Shown here: in pieces, positions 1-12,000 of the stretch
Layout of the letters: each line of letters opens with the position of its first letter
Position numbering within the stretch: the first letter of the stretch is position 1
Source: Capitulum mitella
Lineage: Eukaryota > Arthropoda > Thecostraca > Pollicipedomorpha > Pollicipedidae
Direction: 5' to 3'
DNA length: 64,000 bases
NCBI GenBank assembly: GCA_030062745.1
Contig: CP099841.1
Span: forward strand, 30,631,398 to 30,695,397
Made by a program: the position numbers and the translations under genes
Notes under the pieces: generated by a model
Seen by the model: only the letters and a program-made list of their open reading frames with translations
Database searches by the model: none
What the model was told of the DNA's origin: nothing

Positions 1-1693
1 TACTGCGAGAGTATTACCTCAGTTTAAAACCTGAGTTAGAAATGGAATGTTCCTTCTAAGGTTAGAAAACAAGCAATGCTCATCACTCTCCGGTTCTTTG
101 GTTTGTTGTAGAGGTGACGACAGAGTGGCACGATTGGTGAAATGAACGAAAACAGGTGTTTTCTAGAGATAAGACAGGTCGGCCGAAAGGAAGCAACTAA
201 TTCCATGCTTGTTCTGGCCGTTGTGCCTCATGGCTTTATTTCCTTTGCTTCACACTTATGTGTTCCTTTTACTCAAACCCCTTTTTGGCTAACTCTCTGG
301 TTTTTGAGCTTGTGTGTAGCAACCTATGGGGCACGCAAAGCAGCGGCACCACCAACCTGGCAATAGTCCTACTAACTTTGAGTGATGTTAACATTGGTTT
401 TGTATATGGCTGGCCATCCGGGGGGGGGGGAGGGTGGTCCGAGCCCCAGTATTCAGGGATTTTAACGTTAAGCCTATGGCAAAACCTGGAAAGACACGGT
501 CTAAAATTCTGTTTGGATCTCTGCCATAATTTTCGGAAATCTCCAGCCAACGATTTAAAGTGTAGCATGTAATAGCTCTGGCTCTAACAATCTCGAAAAT
601 GCCTCTGCACCATTCTCGAGCCAGTTACAGCAATGACATTGCGTCAGAAAATTAAAGAATTCGTAAAAAAGTCGAACTGCGACACTTCGAATAAACTCTT
701 AATCGTTACTCACAGAATAAAACCCTATACGATTTACATCAACCCCTTGCCCATGACATGACATGAACCCATGACAATCGATGTCTGAATCGCAAACATC
801 TTTCAGCCATCTGCTCTGCCACCTGCCGATGGCTGGTGGACGGGAGATATGAATTCCGTGGCGACCCTTGCCAAGCATTAGCCATTAATGTTCTAGGTTA
901 AACTCAGGTACCGTTCGGAGGTCACGCCCCGGTGTTCGCGTCGTGCGGAGCTTTCTTCCCCACATGGGAGGATATTCTCACCCCAGCGCTGCACCTTGAC
1001 GACGCCCTCATGACAAGACACACGGCTGCCGGGCAGGTGGGGCAGGTCGGACGTGCCATCGCAGCTCTTGGGCTTGAAGGAAGTCTGCCCGGGCCGGCAT
1101 GCCTTCCTGGTGCAACCGTATACCCCTTCTGAGCACCTGCATACGTTTTCGCACTCGTCGATGTAAGCTGAGCCGTACTGGCACTCATTACCTGTGGATG
1201 CCAAGACCGGGAATGGTTATATCATCACGCAGCTGTACCACACACGTCGGAATCAGAAACGTACCCGTCGAGTGACGAACGACCGATAATGATGGAGCAT
1301 CTACAAAAAAATATACTGTTGCGTCCTTTGAAACTCTTATGTCTGAAGCAAGTTCATTTTGCGAGGAATACACGTTGTGTTTTGATTCCTTCATTTGGTT
1401 TCAGACTAGTTCGCAGGGCGAAGCACTGATAATATGACAAATTTATCAAGGAAGATGAAACGATTGCGCTGTATGGAAACAGTAGTAGAACGTTTCACAG
1501 AGGCACTTTTGTTGGGGTTTAGCTCTCTGTTACTTTAGGGTATCCCGATGATACGGCCATTGATGAAACAGTTTCTGCTCTCTGACGCGTCAGTCACGAT
1601 TCATCGAGATCATGGAGGCCGGTTAGGACTTGCACATGAACAAAGCTTGTACTTAATCAAGGAGTTAAATGTACTTGGGTCTCTTAACACGAG
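1..1693. repeat. Segmental duplication, copy A (truncated by the window edge)
   Basis: Matches copy B (6353-8044) in the same orientation over its whole length, with an offset of 6352 bp at the left and 6336 bp at exon 10, the difference being small indels. Similarity ends after ACTTGGGTCTC...AACACGAG. The 60 bp at the left edge differ at roughly five positions, while the enclosed exon differs at three of 210. It contains exon 10 and a G-rich homopolymer run near 420. Nothing else gene-like is seen at 1-892. Confidence 0.9.
982..1191 (-). CDS. Exon 10: pacifastin domain (C-T-R-K-A-C) with C-x15-C tail, last exon seen
   Basis: Near-identical partner of exon 8 inside duplication copy A: acceptor GGCATCCACAG|GT, in-frame donor TGGG|GTGAGA with the intron from 981. 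The domain is C-QYGSAYIDE-C-ENV-C-R-C-SEGVYG-C-TRKA-C plus the C-x15-C tail. Without splicing, the frame continues through R-R-E-H-R-G and Y-L-S-L-T to a stop at 893-895, so this could be the terminal exon. With splicing, the next exon lies outside the window. The use of the same donor in phase 1 by every other exon favours splicing, but this is inference. Confidence 0.75.
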
Positions 1694-3045
1694 TACGTTA
1701 GCCCTCCCCATATCATGGGGAGGGAGTGTTTGGACACCAACCCCAGGTTTTTCCTCCATACCGGAAAAATGGAAACACAGAGTCGCTAAATTTCCAATAC
1801 TTTTTCTGTCATTCACTGCACATATCCTACCAAAATTTTAGCCTTGGACCAAGTCAGGACAAAGATGTCAACCTTCAACAATATTTGGTCCCGTATAACT
1901 TTTTCGGTGTTTGACCGAGTATGCCAAACCTGCAGGAGTTGTAGGATATGATAGAAGGTACAATGTGCATATTCCAGATTTTTCGGGGAATTCCAGATCA
2001 ACGACCTGAGATCAGGTCAATCTGAGGCGCTTTTTGAGACTTTGTCTAAATTTGAACGGATTTTTACGGGAATGCGATGGTCATATATTATCAGCAGCAC
2101 AACCCCCACATATGCTGTCATCACGTCTTCAGAACACCCGCGGCCTTGGCTCAGGTCATAACCCACCAATATGGGTGAATCTTATAAACCCAAACTTTTT
2201 CCGCATAATTCTTAATTTGCAGCTCTATAGGATAAACAAAGGTGCTGAATTCGAATTCATTGCCCCAGATAATTTTATCTCATACTGTAAGGCAAAACAA
2301 AGTCACTAGAGGTTATCCGTTGACGCCTTTTGACCTGAGCAATGCACCAAAGACTTTGTTGTGGCCTTGAATGAGTGATTGCAATGTGCAAAAACAATGT
2401 TAGAGATAAACTGCGATAAGAAGGTTTCATTACAAGGAAATTCCTGCAATGCCATGTGCACCTAACTTATGCCTCCCCACAGAAAGGTGGCCGTGATGCC
2501 ATATGCGCAGCGACGCTGTCGCAAAGGTCACTACTGTCGCAATGGTTCGGGTACATCGATGAGTGGGTCCGATATTTCTGTCGCCCGGCGTGGGAGGACT
2601 TAGAGGCCCCTTTTCGCCAATACCCTTCGACTTTTTTGCTCATAACCTTTGTGACATTTGACGTATCATTCCGTTGACACATATTTGCAGTGAATCGATG
2701 AATCTGGACATTTTCCGTCCAGCCGCTCCTTTAGTATTTTTGCCGGTCATTTCATCTCGGATTTTCAGAATCTGTGAGTGACCTTGTAAAATAAGACCAA
2801 TGATTATCGTCTTTGTAAGTTCAAGGTATCTAATGCAACCAGGATAATTGACTAAGATGATCATGAGGTCACGATTTATAATGTCCACAACACCTGCAGC
2901 AAGTGTGCAAATTTAAAACACACTGCACAGTAGTGCACATTTACAATACCACATTATGCTGGATGACTTCACAACAAGTTACCAAACTAAATTGTGTGCA
3001 GGATTGCACTCCTAATTATATACACACACACGCGCACACACACAA

Positions 3046-3098
<53 letters not shown>

Positions 3099-6000
3099 CG
3101 TAGAGAGAGAGACGGGGGAAGAGCGGAAGAGAGGGAGAGAGGGGAGAGACAGAGAGGGAGAGAAAGAGAAAGAGACAGAGAGAGAGAGCAGACGTCCGAA
3201 CCCATGCTGCATCCTGAAGTACACCCTGTCGAAATTAGTTGCCAAAAAAGACAAAAAAACGTTCTTAAAACTACCGGGAATGAGATGCCACGAAACACTC
3301 ACTTTGGCCGTTGGGACGAATGCCACCTTTTCGCCTTACATTCTCGCGGTAACAAGGGATCTCCGAGGTAAGCCTCGCCTCGCGACGGACGAAAATACCT
3401 CTCGCCTGGCGAAAGGTAAACCACGCACCTTCCGTCAAGGAAAAAGTAGTACCAAACTGTGTTCGTGGATTCCCACACGGTTCGCAGCAAGCACAGTGGC
3501 ATCAATGGATAGGTCACTTATTGGCTTACTCGGAGGGCACGCCATCAATGTGCATGCTGCCACGAAGTCTTCGTTGCAGGAGCAGCCGTTGCAGTTCATT
3601 TCGTCCATGAACGTTGAGTTCGGCAGACAGGGCTCACCTGTAACAATGTTTTGTATGAGGGCTGATGGCACAGGAATCAGTGGCTGCGCTCTGTTTTGGG
3701 CTCATAACAATTAGAGAATGAAGAAACGCGCAACGATCTGCATGGAGCTCGATGCGCGTTTTTATCTTATTTTTCTACGAAGAGCCCGGCCTTTCAGTTG
3801 TGACTGCAGACATTAGGTTGCAGATATTAGGCCAGTTAGAAAGATCTCCGTTTCCAGGACATTATGATATTGTTGAATGAAATAATTCGTTATAACCATT
3901 GCATTGTACAATATGGAACTGTTCCCAGTGCTTTGAGCAGCGAACGATCTTGGGCTACTCCACCACATGTATGCATTGCGGTTTCCGTTTGCATTTTTAT
4001 GCCACAATTCTGATGATCTGCCTCAGTCACTTTCCCAGAGTAAAATACACACTGGTGTTCCCCTAGGAATTAAACGTACTGTGTGGTGGTGGAGCTGTCG
4101 TGGGGGCATATTTCTCCCATCTGACTCCTGATATATTTGACCGATTCCAACGATACTTTGCATGGTGGCCATTTGCATAGTGGTCTTTCAACTGTCTGAA
4201 TCTGAATGACTTAGGTCAAGCCTATCGAGGTGAAACGAAATGAAACTTTGAATAAGAAGCACTCCTTGCTTTCTCCATATATACAGAAATAGTCGTAGCC
4301 AAACCTTGATCCTTATGCTGAACTTGCCTATCGCGGAGCAAAGTTGACTTACGTCATGTCTATCGAGGCCATCCCAGGTCAATGTTTGAAAATGCTGCAT
4401 TTCGGCAAAATCGACCATTAACCAGTCTGGTACGTTGTTAGTAACTAGGGTAAAATTATGTATTCGTGAGTCATTCGAGGTCAACCGGGGTAAACAAAAG
4501 CATCCTCGCAGAATTTTAAGTAGGTCCTTTGGGCAAATCTCAGCAAAAGAAAGCTCGTTACGCCTTTGCTAACTGACCTTCATTGGCTTGAATCTACATA
4601 GCCTGACTTGCTTGTGTTTTGAGGCACCTGCATTTATCATGTTGTCGAGGGACCAATAAAATTCCTGTTTGACTCCTTCACAAAATACTGTATTTTTAAT
4701 ACCTGACTTTACATGACCTTGATTGATCACATCTGAATGATTACATAGGCCACTTACATTTTGGCGCAAGTATACTTATCTTGTAGGCTAACTCTCCACA
4801 AAGTTTCGTTCAGACTGAATGAATAGATCTGCAGGAAAATGCAAAATGCTTTGTTGTTGTTGGTGACTTGTTTTGACCTCATGTTTGTTTTTGTGTCGAG
4901 TCACATATTTTATGACTTGATTCTGGTGGACTTCGACTGACCTGACTCAGGCCATTTGTGCCTTTGGATTTGAAGTTTACACAGGCCAATTCTCCGCAAT
5001 GTTTCGCAGCTGGCTGTCCAGCAGAAGCTATTCCATAAACAACCTGGCGCCTGCCCTGCGGTCCGACACGCAGCCGTCTGCCAATGACGACGAGCTACCG
5101 CCCTTGAAACTTTGCCTGGCTATAGTGGAAAAGCTGCTGCAGGTTTATAAATTAAAACTTCAAACGATGCACTAAGAGTTCGTCAGAAAATTTAGAAAAG
5201 TCCAGCGCTCTGGCGTTATTACTGCAGAATGTACATCCAAAACAGATGAAAGGGGCCTATTGCACTGTCCCCACCAGTGCGCTTATTGAAGCGCTGGACC
5301 CAGATGCCAGGCACCATATACATTCAATTAACAAAGGACCCTCAGAATACCAATCAACAATGTATGGTTATATAAACCAGTTACAGAACGAAAGTATATC
5401 AGACGCAACGTTTCAGGCAGGAACCATCGGCAGGAGTGATATAGAACACGAAGTCAAAATTCAAATGCGCACGGTAAAAGGGCGCATGACAAATAAAAAA
5501 ACTTCCTCGACAGTGCAGACGCTCAAAAACAACGAGTATAATACCACACAGCAGGGCACTTTGGGCAAATAAAATGGGCCTCATCTTTAAAGTTAAATAA
5601 AGTAGGGTTTTTTTATTGCTCGCAGTGCCTTGCTGTGTAGTATTATATTCGTTGTTTTTGAGCATCTGCAGTGTCGAGGTAGCTTTTCCGTTTATTGTTA
5701 CTGTAAAGCTGAATAAAATCGGGCATATTTTATTGCTCGCTATGCCAGTGTTGCGTGATATACTATTCATTGTTTTTGAGCGTCTGGAGTGCCGAGGTAG
5801 CTTTTTTGCTCGCTACGCGCCTTTTTCCAAGTGCAAATGAATTTTGGCTTTGTGCTCTGAACTGCATATGACGATGGCCCATGGTCCTAACGTTGAGACC
5901 AATATATTTTTGATCTGTAACTGATTTATGTGGCAAGATAAGGTCTTCTGGTATAATGAAGGTCGTTTGTTAATTGACTGTATACAGTGTATATAAACCA

Positions 6001-9000
6001 GAGGTAATTAAGACCCATCCTTCATGATACGAAATGGAAGACAACAGGTTCATGAATGGACTGCGAGTTTTGAGCTGAATTAACTATTTGGTCCAAAACT
6101 GTAACGTTAACAGAATTTGAACTTTATTTTCCCCAGTTCTCCTGTTTCCCGATTATCCATCTCCCAGTGACAGCTGTTGCATCTTCATTAGTGGTTGAAG
6201 CTGCATTATACAGTATACAGTAAAAGATGATATCACAGTATTATGTCAACAAAAAAATACGAAATAAAAATAGACTGTTCCTTTTACGACTAGAAAACAA
6301 ATTATGATACCACTGAATGCTGCATACTGACACCACAATGTGCAGTATGATGTACTGCGAGAGTATCACCTCAATTTAAAAAGTGAGTTAGAAACGGAAT
6401 GTTCCTTCTAAGGTTAGAAAACAAGCAATGATCATCACTCTCCGGTTCTTTGGTTTGTTGTAGAGCTGACGACAGAGTGGCACGATTGGTGAAATGAACG
6501 AAAACAGGTGTTTTTTAGAGATAAGACAGGTCGGCCGAAAAGGAAGCAACTAATTCCATGCTTGTTCTGGCCGTTGTGCCTCATAGCTTTATTTCATTCG
6601 CCTCGCATGTGTTCCTTTTACTCAAACCCCTTTTTGGCTAACACTCTGGTTTGTTGGGCTTGTGTGTAGCAACCTATGGGGCACGCAAAACAGCGGCACC
6701 ACCAACCTGGCAATAGTCCTGCTAACTTTGAGTGATATTAACATTGGTTTTGTACATGGCTGGCCATCGGGGGGGGGGGGGGGTGGTCCGAGCCCCAGTA
6801 TTCAGGGATTTTAACGTTAAGCCTATGACAAAGAGTGGAAAGACACGGTCTGAAATTCTGTTTGAATCTCTGCCATAATTTTCGGAAATCTCCAGCCAAT
6901 GCTTTATAGTGTAGCATGCAATATCTCTGGCTCTAACAACCTCGAAAATGCCTTTGCATCACTGTTGAGCCAGTTACAGCAATGACATTGCGTGGGAAAA
7001 TTAAGGAATTCGTAAAAAAGTCGAACTGCAACACTTCGAATAAGCTCTTAATCGTTACTCACAGAATAAAACCCTATATGATTTACATCAGCCCTTTGCC
7101 GTACCCATGACAATCGATGTCTGAATCGCAGACATCTTTCTGCCATCTGCTCTGCCACCTGCCGATGGCTGGTGGACGGGAGATATGAACTCCGTGGCGA
7201 CCCTTGCCGAGCATTAGCCATAAATGTTCTAGGTTAAACTCAGGTACCGTTCGGGGGTCACGCCCCGGTGTTCCCGTCATGTGGAGCTTTCTTCCCCACA
7301 TGGGAGGATATTCTCACCCCAGCGCTGCACCTTGACGATGCCCTCATGGCAAGACACACGGCTGCCGGGCAGGTGGGGCAGGTCGGACGTGCCATCGCAG
7401 CTCTTGGGCTTGAAGGAAGTCTGCCCGGGCCGGCATGCCTTCCTGGTGCAGCCGTATACCCCTTCTGAGCACCTGCATACGTTTTCGCACTCGTCGATGT
7501 AAGCTGAGCCGTACTGGCACTCATTACCTGTGGAGGCCAATGACCGGGAATGGTTATATCATCACGCAGCTGGACCACGCACGTCGGAATCAGAAACGTA
7601 CCCGCCGAGTGACGAATGACGGATATTGATGGAACATCTACAAAAGAGCATATTATTGTGTCCCTTGAAATTCTACGTCTCAAGCAAATTCATGTTGCGA
7701 GGAATACACGTTGTGTTTGGTTTTTCATTTGGCCTGAGCCTCGTTCGCGGGACGAAAACATGACATGTTTTTATAACATAACTTGAAAAAATTAATCAAG
7801 CAAGACGAAACGATTGGGCTACATGGAAACAGCACTAGAGCGTTTCACCGAGGCACTTTTGTTGGTGTTTAGCTCCCTGTTGCCTTAGTGCATCCCGATG
7901 ACACGGCCATGGATGAAACAGTTTCTGCTATCTGACGCGTCAGTCAAGATTCATCGAGGTCATGGAGGCCGATTAGGACTTGCATATGAGCGACGCTGGT
8001 ACTTAATCAGACTATTAAATACACTTGGGTCTCCCAACACGAGAAATGGCACATAAGTGATGACTTAGCATCATTGATAATCTTCCTCAGGTTTCGTTAA
8101 CATTTATCTCCGGACCACCCTGGGTAAAACTTTTTGTCTAAAAAATGAATAACCTCTATTGCTAGGTAACATTCATTGATTCGCCCAAGAACCAAGGAGC
8201 TGGTTTAACCAGCGACCAAGGCCTAGCAATATATCTTTTTGAAACAATCGAAAAAAACCGCGCCGGTCTCCGACGTCGTCTGTCCGGCGGCTCTCGGCCG
8301 CAGAGACGCACGGCAGAAAAGACACGGATAAGAGCGGTCACAACGGCTGCAGTCACTGCTACGTCTAACACTGCTTTCATGAAACACTACTGTCAAAGGT
8401 CATTCGTCACCAGTGTTGCGATCCAAAAGTCGGCACTCGCCGGAACCAGCAGAGACTGCAGCAGACTGGTCTGTGCCGGGTTATCGGCGTTTCCCTGGTC
8501 CGCCTCTGCTGTGGCCTCTGCCAGCTTCATCAGCTGGTTTCTGGTCCGCATCTGCTGCTGGCCATCAGCTGACATCTGGTTTACGTTCGCTACTTCGTCT
8601 TGGTTCTATGGTATCACATTCAGTCGTGGAATGGTTTGCTGACGTGGTGTCGGGGTTCGCAGCCTGCGCGTGTTTCACAAACCTTCCCAACGCCTAATTA
8701 TGCAATTCCACGTAACGGCCGATTCCGTGACGAAAAACTGACGTGTCTTCCCTGTTCCAACACGACTGTCCGCTAGTCATCGTGACCCTCTAAAGGCCAG
8801 TTGCCAGCTGACCCGCGGGGCAAAAGATCCAACGCCGGGACGATTCGGACTCGTATTGCCACTGCTGAGGGCTCAGCTCCCTGACCATTGTTGGGTACTC
8901 ACGTTACACAAATGAGCTTAGCTCATGCAAGGAACCACCTTTCCGCGTTCTTCACGAAATGCGCGGGAACAGGCGTTGTGAAAAGAAAAAGGAGCTGAAC

Positions 9001-12000
9001 AAGCAGGGTTACACACTCGGTGTTTTAACCGGCACCTGAAGAGGGGTCGATTCGGCAACCCATGTAGCTGCAGCTGTGTTGTGAGTAAGCGCAAACAACT
9101 GTGGACTTGGAACTTTGAGCAACTAAGCGCTGTTCATTTTCGAACATTATGAAGCCAATCCCAGCATTGTCAAGTTACGAAGATACCCAGCCATTTTCAG
9201 AGGCATATTCTGCGGTTTTGCAATGCTTGGTACCAACAACTTGCTTTTACTAAAAGAAGTACAACAGGTCCGCAAATAAACGAGATAACATAAAAAAGGC
9301 CTCAATGCCGACGTAAAAATCAGGGTTATCCGTGTTGAGAGTATGCTGTGACACGTTTCAAAACCATATAGTAAGAGAGATTGTTTGACCAGGATTGACC
9401 ACACAAACTGGTTTGGTCCTTCCCAAGATGATGGCCTTTTTCCGTCTAGCCTTGTCGGCTGATTCGTCCTGAGCCAGGCAGAGCCCCCAGAACTCACCGG
9501 CATGGCTGCAGTCACGCCTGGTGCAGGCGGGGGCGCCGTCCTCCTGGCAGAGGCAGAAATCGCAGTCGATACTGTATTTAGATCCCGGCAGACATTCTGA
9601 AAAATAGATATGCGGTCTAAGCTTGAAAGCTGCAGAGAAAGGCTTCGCTCTTCAAATGAAGCGGCGTCCGATGTCCTACTGATGCCAAGAAGTACTGACC
9701 GCCCTACTGAGGCACCCATGCGTGTCGGTACCAACGCGTTATGAAACACAGCTAATTCATGTTCATGTCGGTAAAGAAAGCCACCAGTACGACATCAGGT
9801 GGCCAGCGCAGACGTCGGCACCAAGGACGGACCCCGTTGATTTAGGTGCCCAGCCGCAGACGATCGACAGCACACTCACTCTCCTTAGTGGGGGCCAGAC
9901 ATTCTTGCTTGTTGTCCCAGCGAGGACCCGGGATCAGCGGGTGTTCGCATTCCTCTTCGATCGGCATCACCACGTCACCAGGAGCCATCTCGGGACCGCA
10001 CTTGCAGTCGACGCAGCCGTCGTCTCTGGTGGCCTCCAGGGTGCAGTCGGCCGGGCAAGTGTTGGGCGGGTATCCGCAGAGAATTGTCCGGTGTCTTTTC
10101 GCTGTCAAAAAAGCCAGCGTGTCAACGTTCTGCCAGCAGCGCGAGACTTGAGACGTTCTCTGATGCTGGAACGCGGCAAGATGAGGTCGGCCATTCTTTG
10201 CCCACGGCTTAGGTAACCAATGGCCACCCATCATGGCTTGTATTATTATTTTTCCTGGAAACGAGGCACATGAAAACGCAGTTTGTTTGAAAGAGGTATT
10301 ATAGAGAAAGAGGTGTCAACGACGTCCAGGCCCTCTTCTCCCTAAAAGGTCGCCGATTATCAGCCAGAACGAAGCATGTTAGCAAATGATGGCGATTCTT
10401 CTGCTGCAGGATTTTAATAGATCGTCAGCGTGGTGGGCTAGATGGGCCTTGCTTAAAATCCTACCAAAGTCTCTTACCGACTTTCAGGTGTGTGCGACTC
10501 CGGATCACATATTTTATTTAAAAAAAAAATTGGCAGAGTAACAGAGGTTCGAGACTTCGTTGCTTTACTAGATTCCAAACTTTCTTCGTCTCATATGTCT
10601 CGCATATTTTAGGCCGAGCCAACCGAGCTCTCGGTCTGCTAATTAGGTCTGCAGACCGGCCCAGGTGCATCAAAATTTTGTGTGGGCGTTTTACTTGCCG
10701 TCTGCGTTGCACATTTCAACTTTGTTTCGGAATCTCGCAGCATGATCAGGGCGAGTCTGTCGAGCTTCATACAGTGCGGATCCGTCGAGTACAGCACAGG
10801 TTTCTCATCTGGATTTCATCTTGTGGAATGTGCATCCTCTGGACACACCTCGAGTTTCTTGCCATGTGATCATCTTCCGGCCTACTTCAAATTCCTTCCT
10901 TAATGTCTCGTAGAGTGCAGCATGACCTATTGTTCATCGGGGAGATTTTAAAACAAAAAGCGTATTCTCACATTTTACTTAACTGCTTTTCTATTTTTCT
11001 TTACTCGTGTCATCTCGATCGAACCAAACATGAAGATTACTTGACGTGCGTGGGGCACTTGCCTGCTCTTAATCCGTCTCAGTTCTGTAGACCGCTTATA
11101 GCAAAGCGCACTTTTCCCATCAAAGGGCGTTGCTGATGGGCACTTTTTAAGGATTCTTCTACCACGTTTCGATCCCACGTCATGAACTACACATATGTTT
11201 ATTAGTTTTCGTCATCTGCATCAGCGACCGTCTGCCTAATCCATCCATGTCGTTGCTTCTACTTCTATAATGCATGCTCTCATATGCTTTTCATCTCTTT
11301 GCTCCAGCATTTTTGAAATTCTTTCTACAGTGCATTTCCTTTACCTTGTGCAGTGCTATGAATTGTACTTCTCTCTTCATCTGTTAGGGTTTTTTATCCG
11401 CCGTTGGTGGTTTTGTGAACAAAAAAAAAATAAGAATAAATAGGTTGTGTTTAGCATCACAATTTGACCAGCTTTTAGCATCACCAGCTTTTAGCATCAC
11501 AGTCACGCAGCTCATCCAGCGCGATGTGTCTGCGACTGTATTCCGCACCCCGTGTCGGCGACTGTGTTCTTCACATGTTAGATTGCGCTTTCATCATGTG
11601 TTTATGACTGAGCTCCGTGCCGCAACGGAATGTGTTAGCGGCTGTCTTCTGCACCACTTGTCAGTGACTGTACTGCAAGCCGCGTGTCAGAAACTGAGCT
11701 CCGTACCACGCATCAGTGACTACTCCGGACCATGTGTTAGTGACTGTGCTCCGTGCCACTTCACCCAATGTACTCACGCAGCTGGTCCACCGGGGCGCAG
11801 GCCTTGGTGAAGGCGCCAACCCTTCTTACACCCATTCCGGGCGGACACAGCTCGCTGATTGGCAGGACCGTGTCTCCCGGCTCGCCCACTCCGCACGGGC
11901 AGTCGTAGCAGTTCTTCTCGGCGTTGAAGACCTGGCGGCAGTCTGCCGGACAGGTGGGCTGACCGTGCTCGCAGGTAACAGTAGACTCTGCAACGGAAAA

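Noticed and set aside
2994-3371. Frames through the dinucleotide repeats
   Set aside because: Translation of AC, TA and GA microsatellites.
8162-8380. Minus-strand frame beginning with a hydrophobic MKAVLDVAVTAAVV stretch
   Set aside because: Looks signal-like but has no donor in phase 1 leading to the next domain, no TATA box, and lies between exons 7 and 8.
9147-9749. 200-codon minus-strand frame overlapping exon 7
   Set aside because: Different frame from the pacifastin domain in the same place and crosses its splice sites; no recognisable domain.
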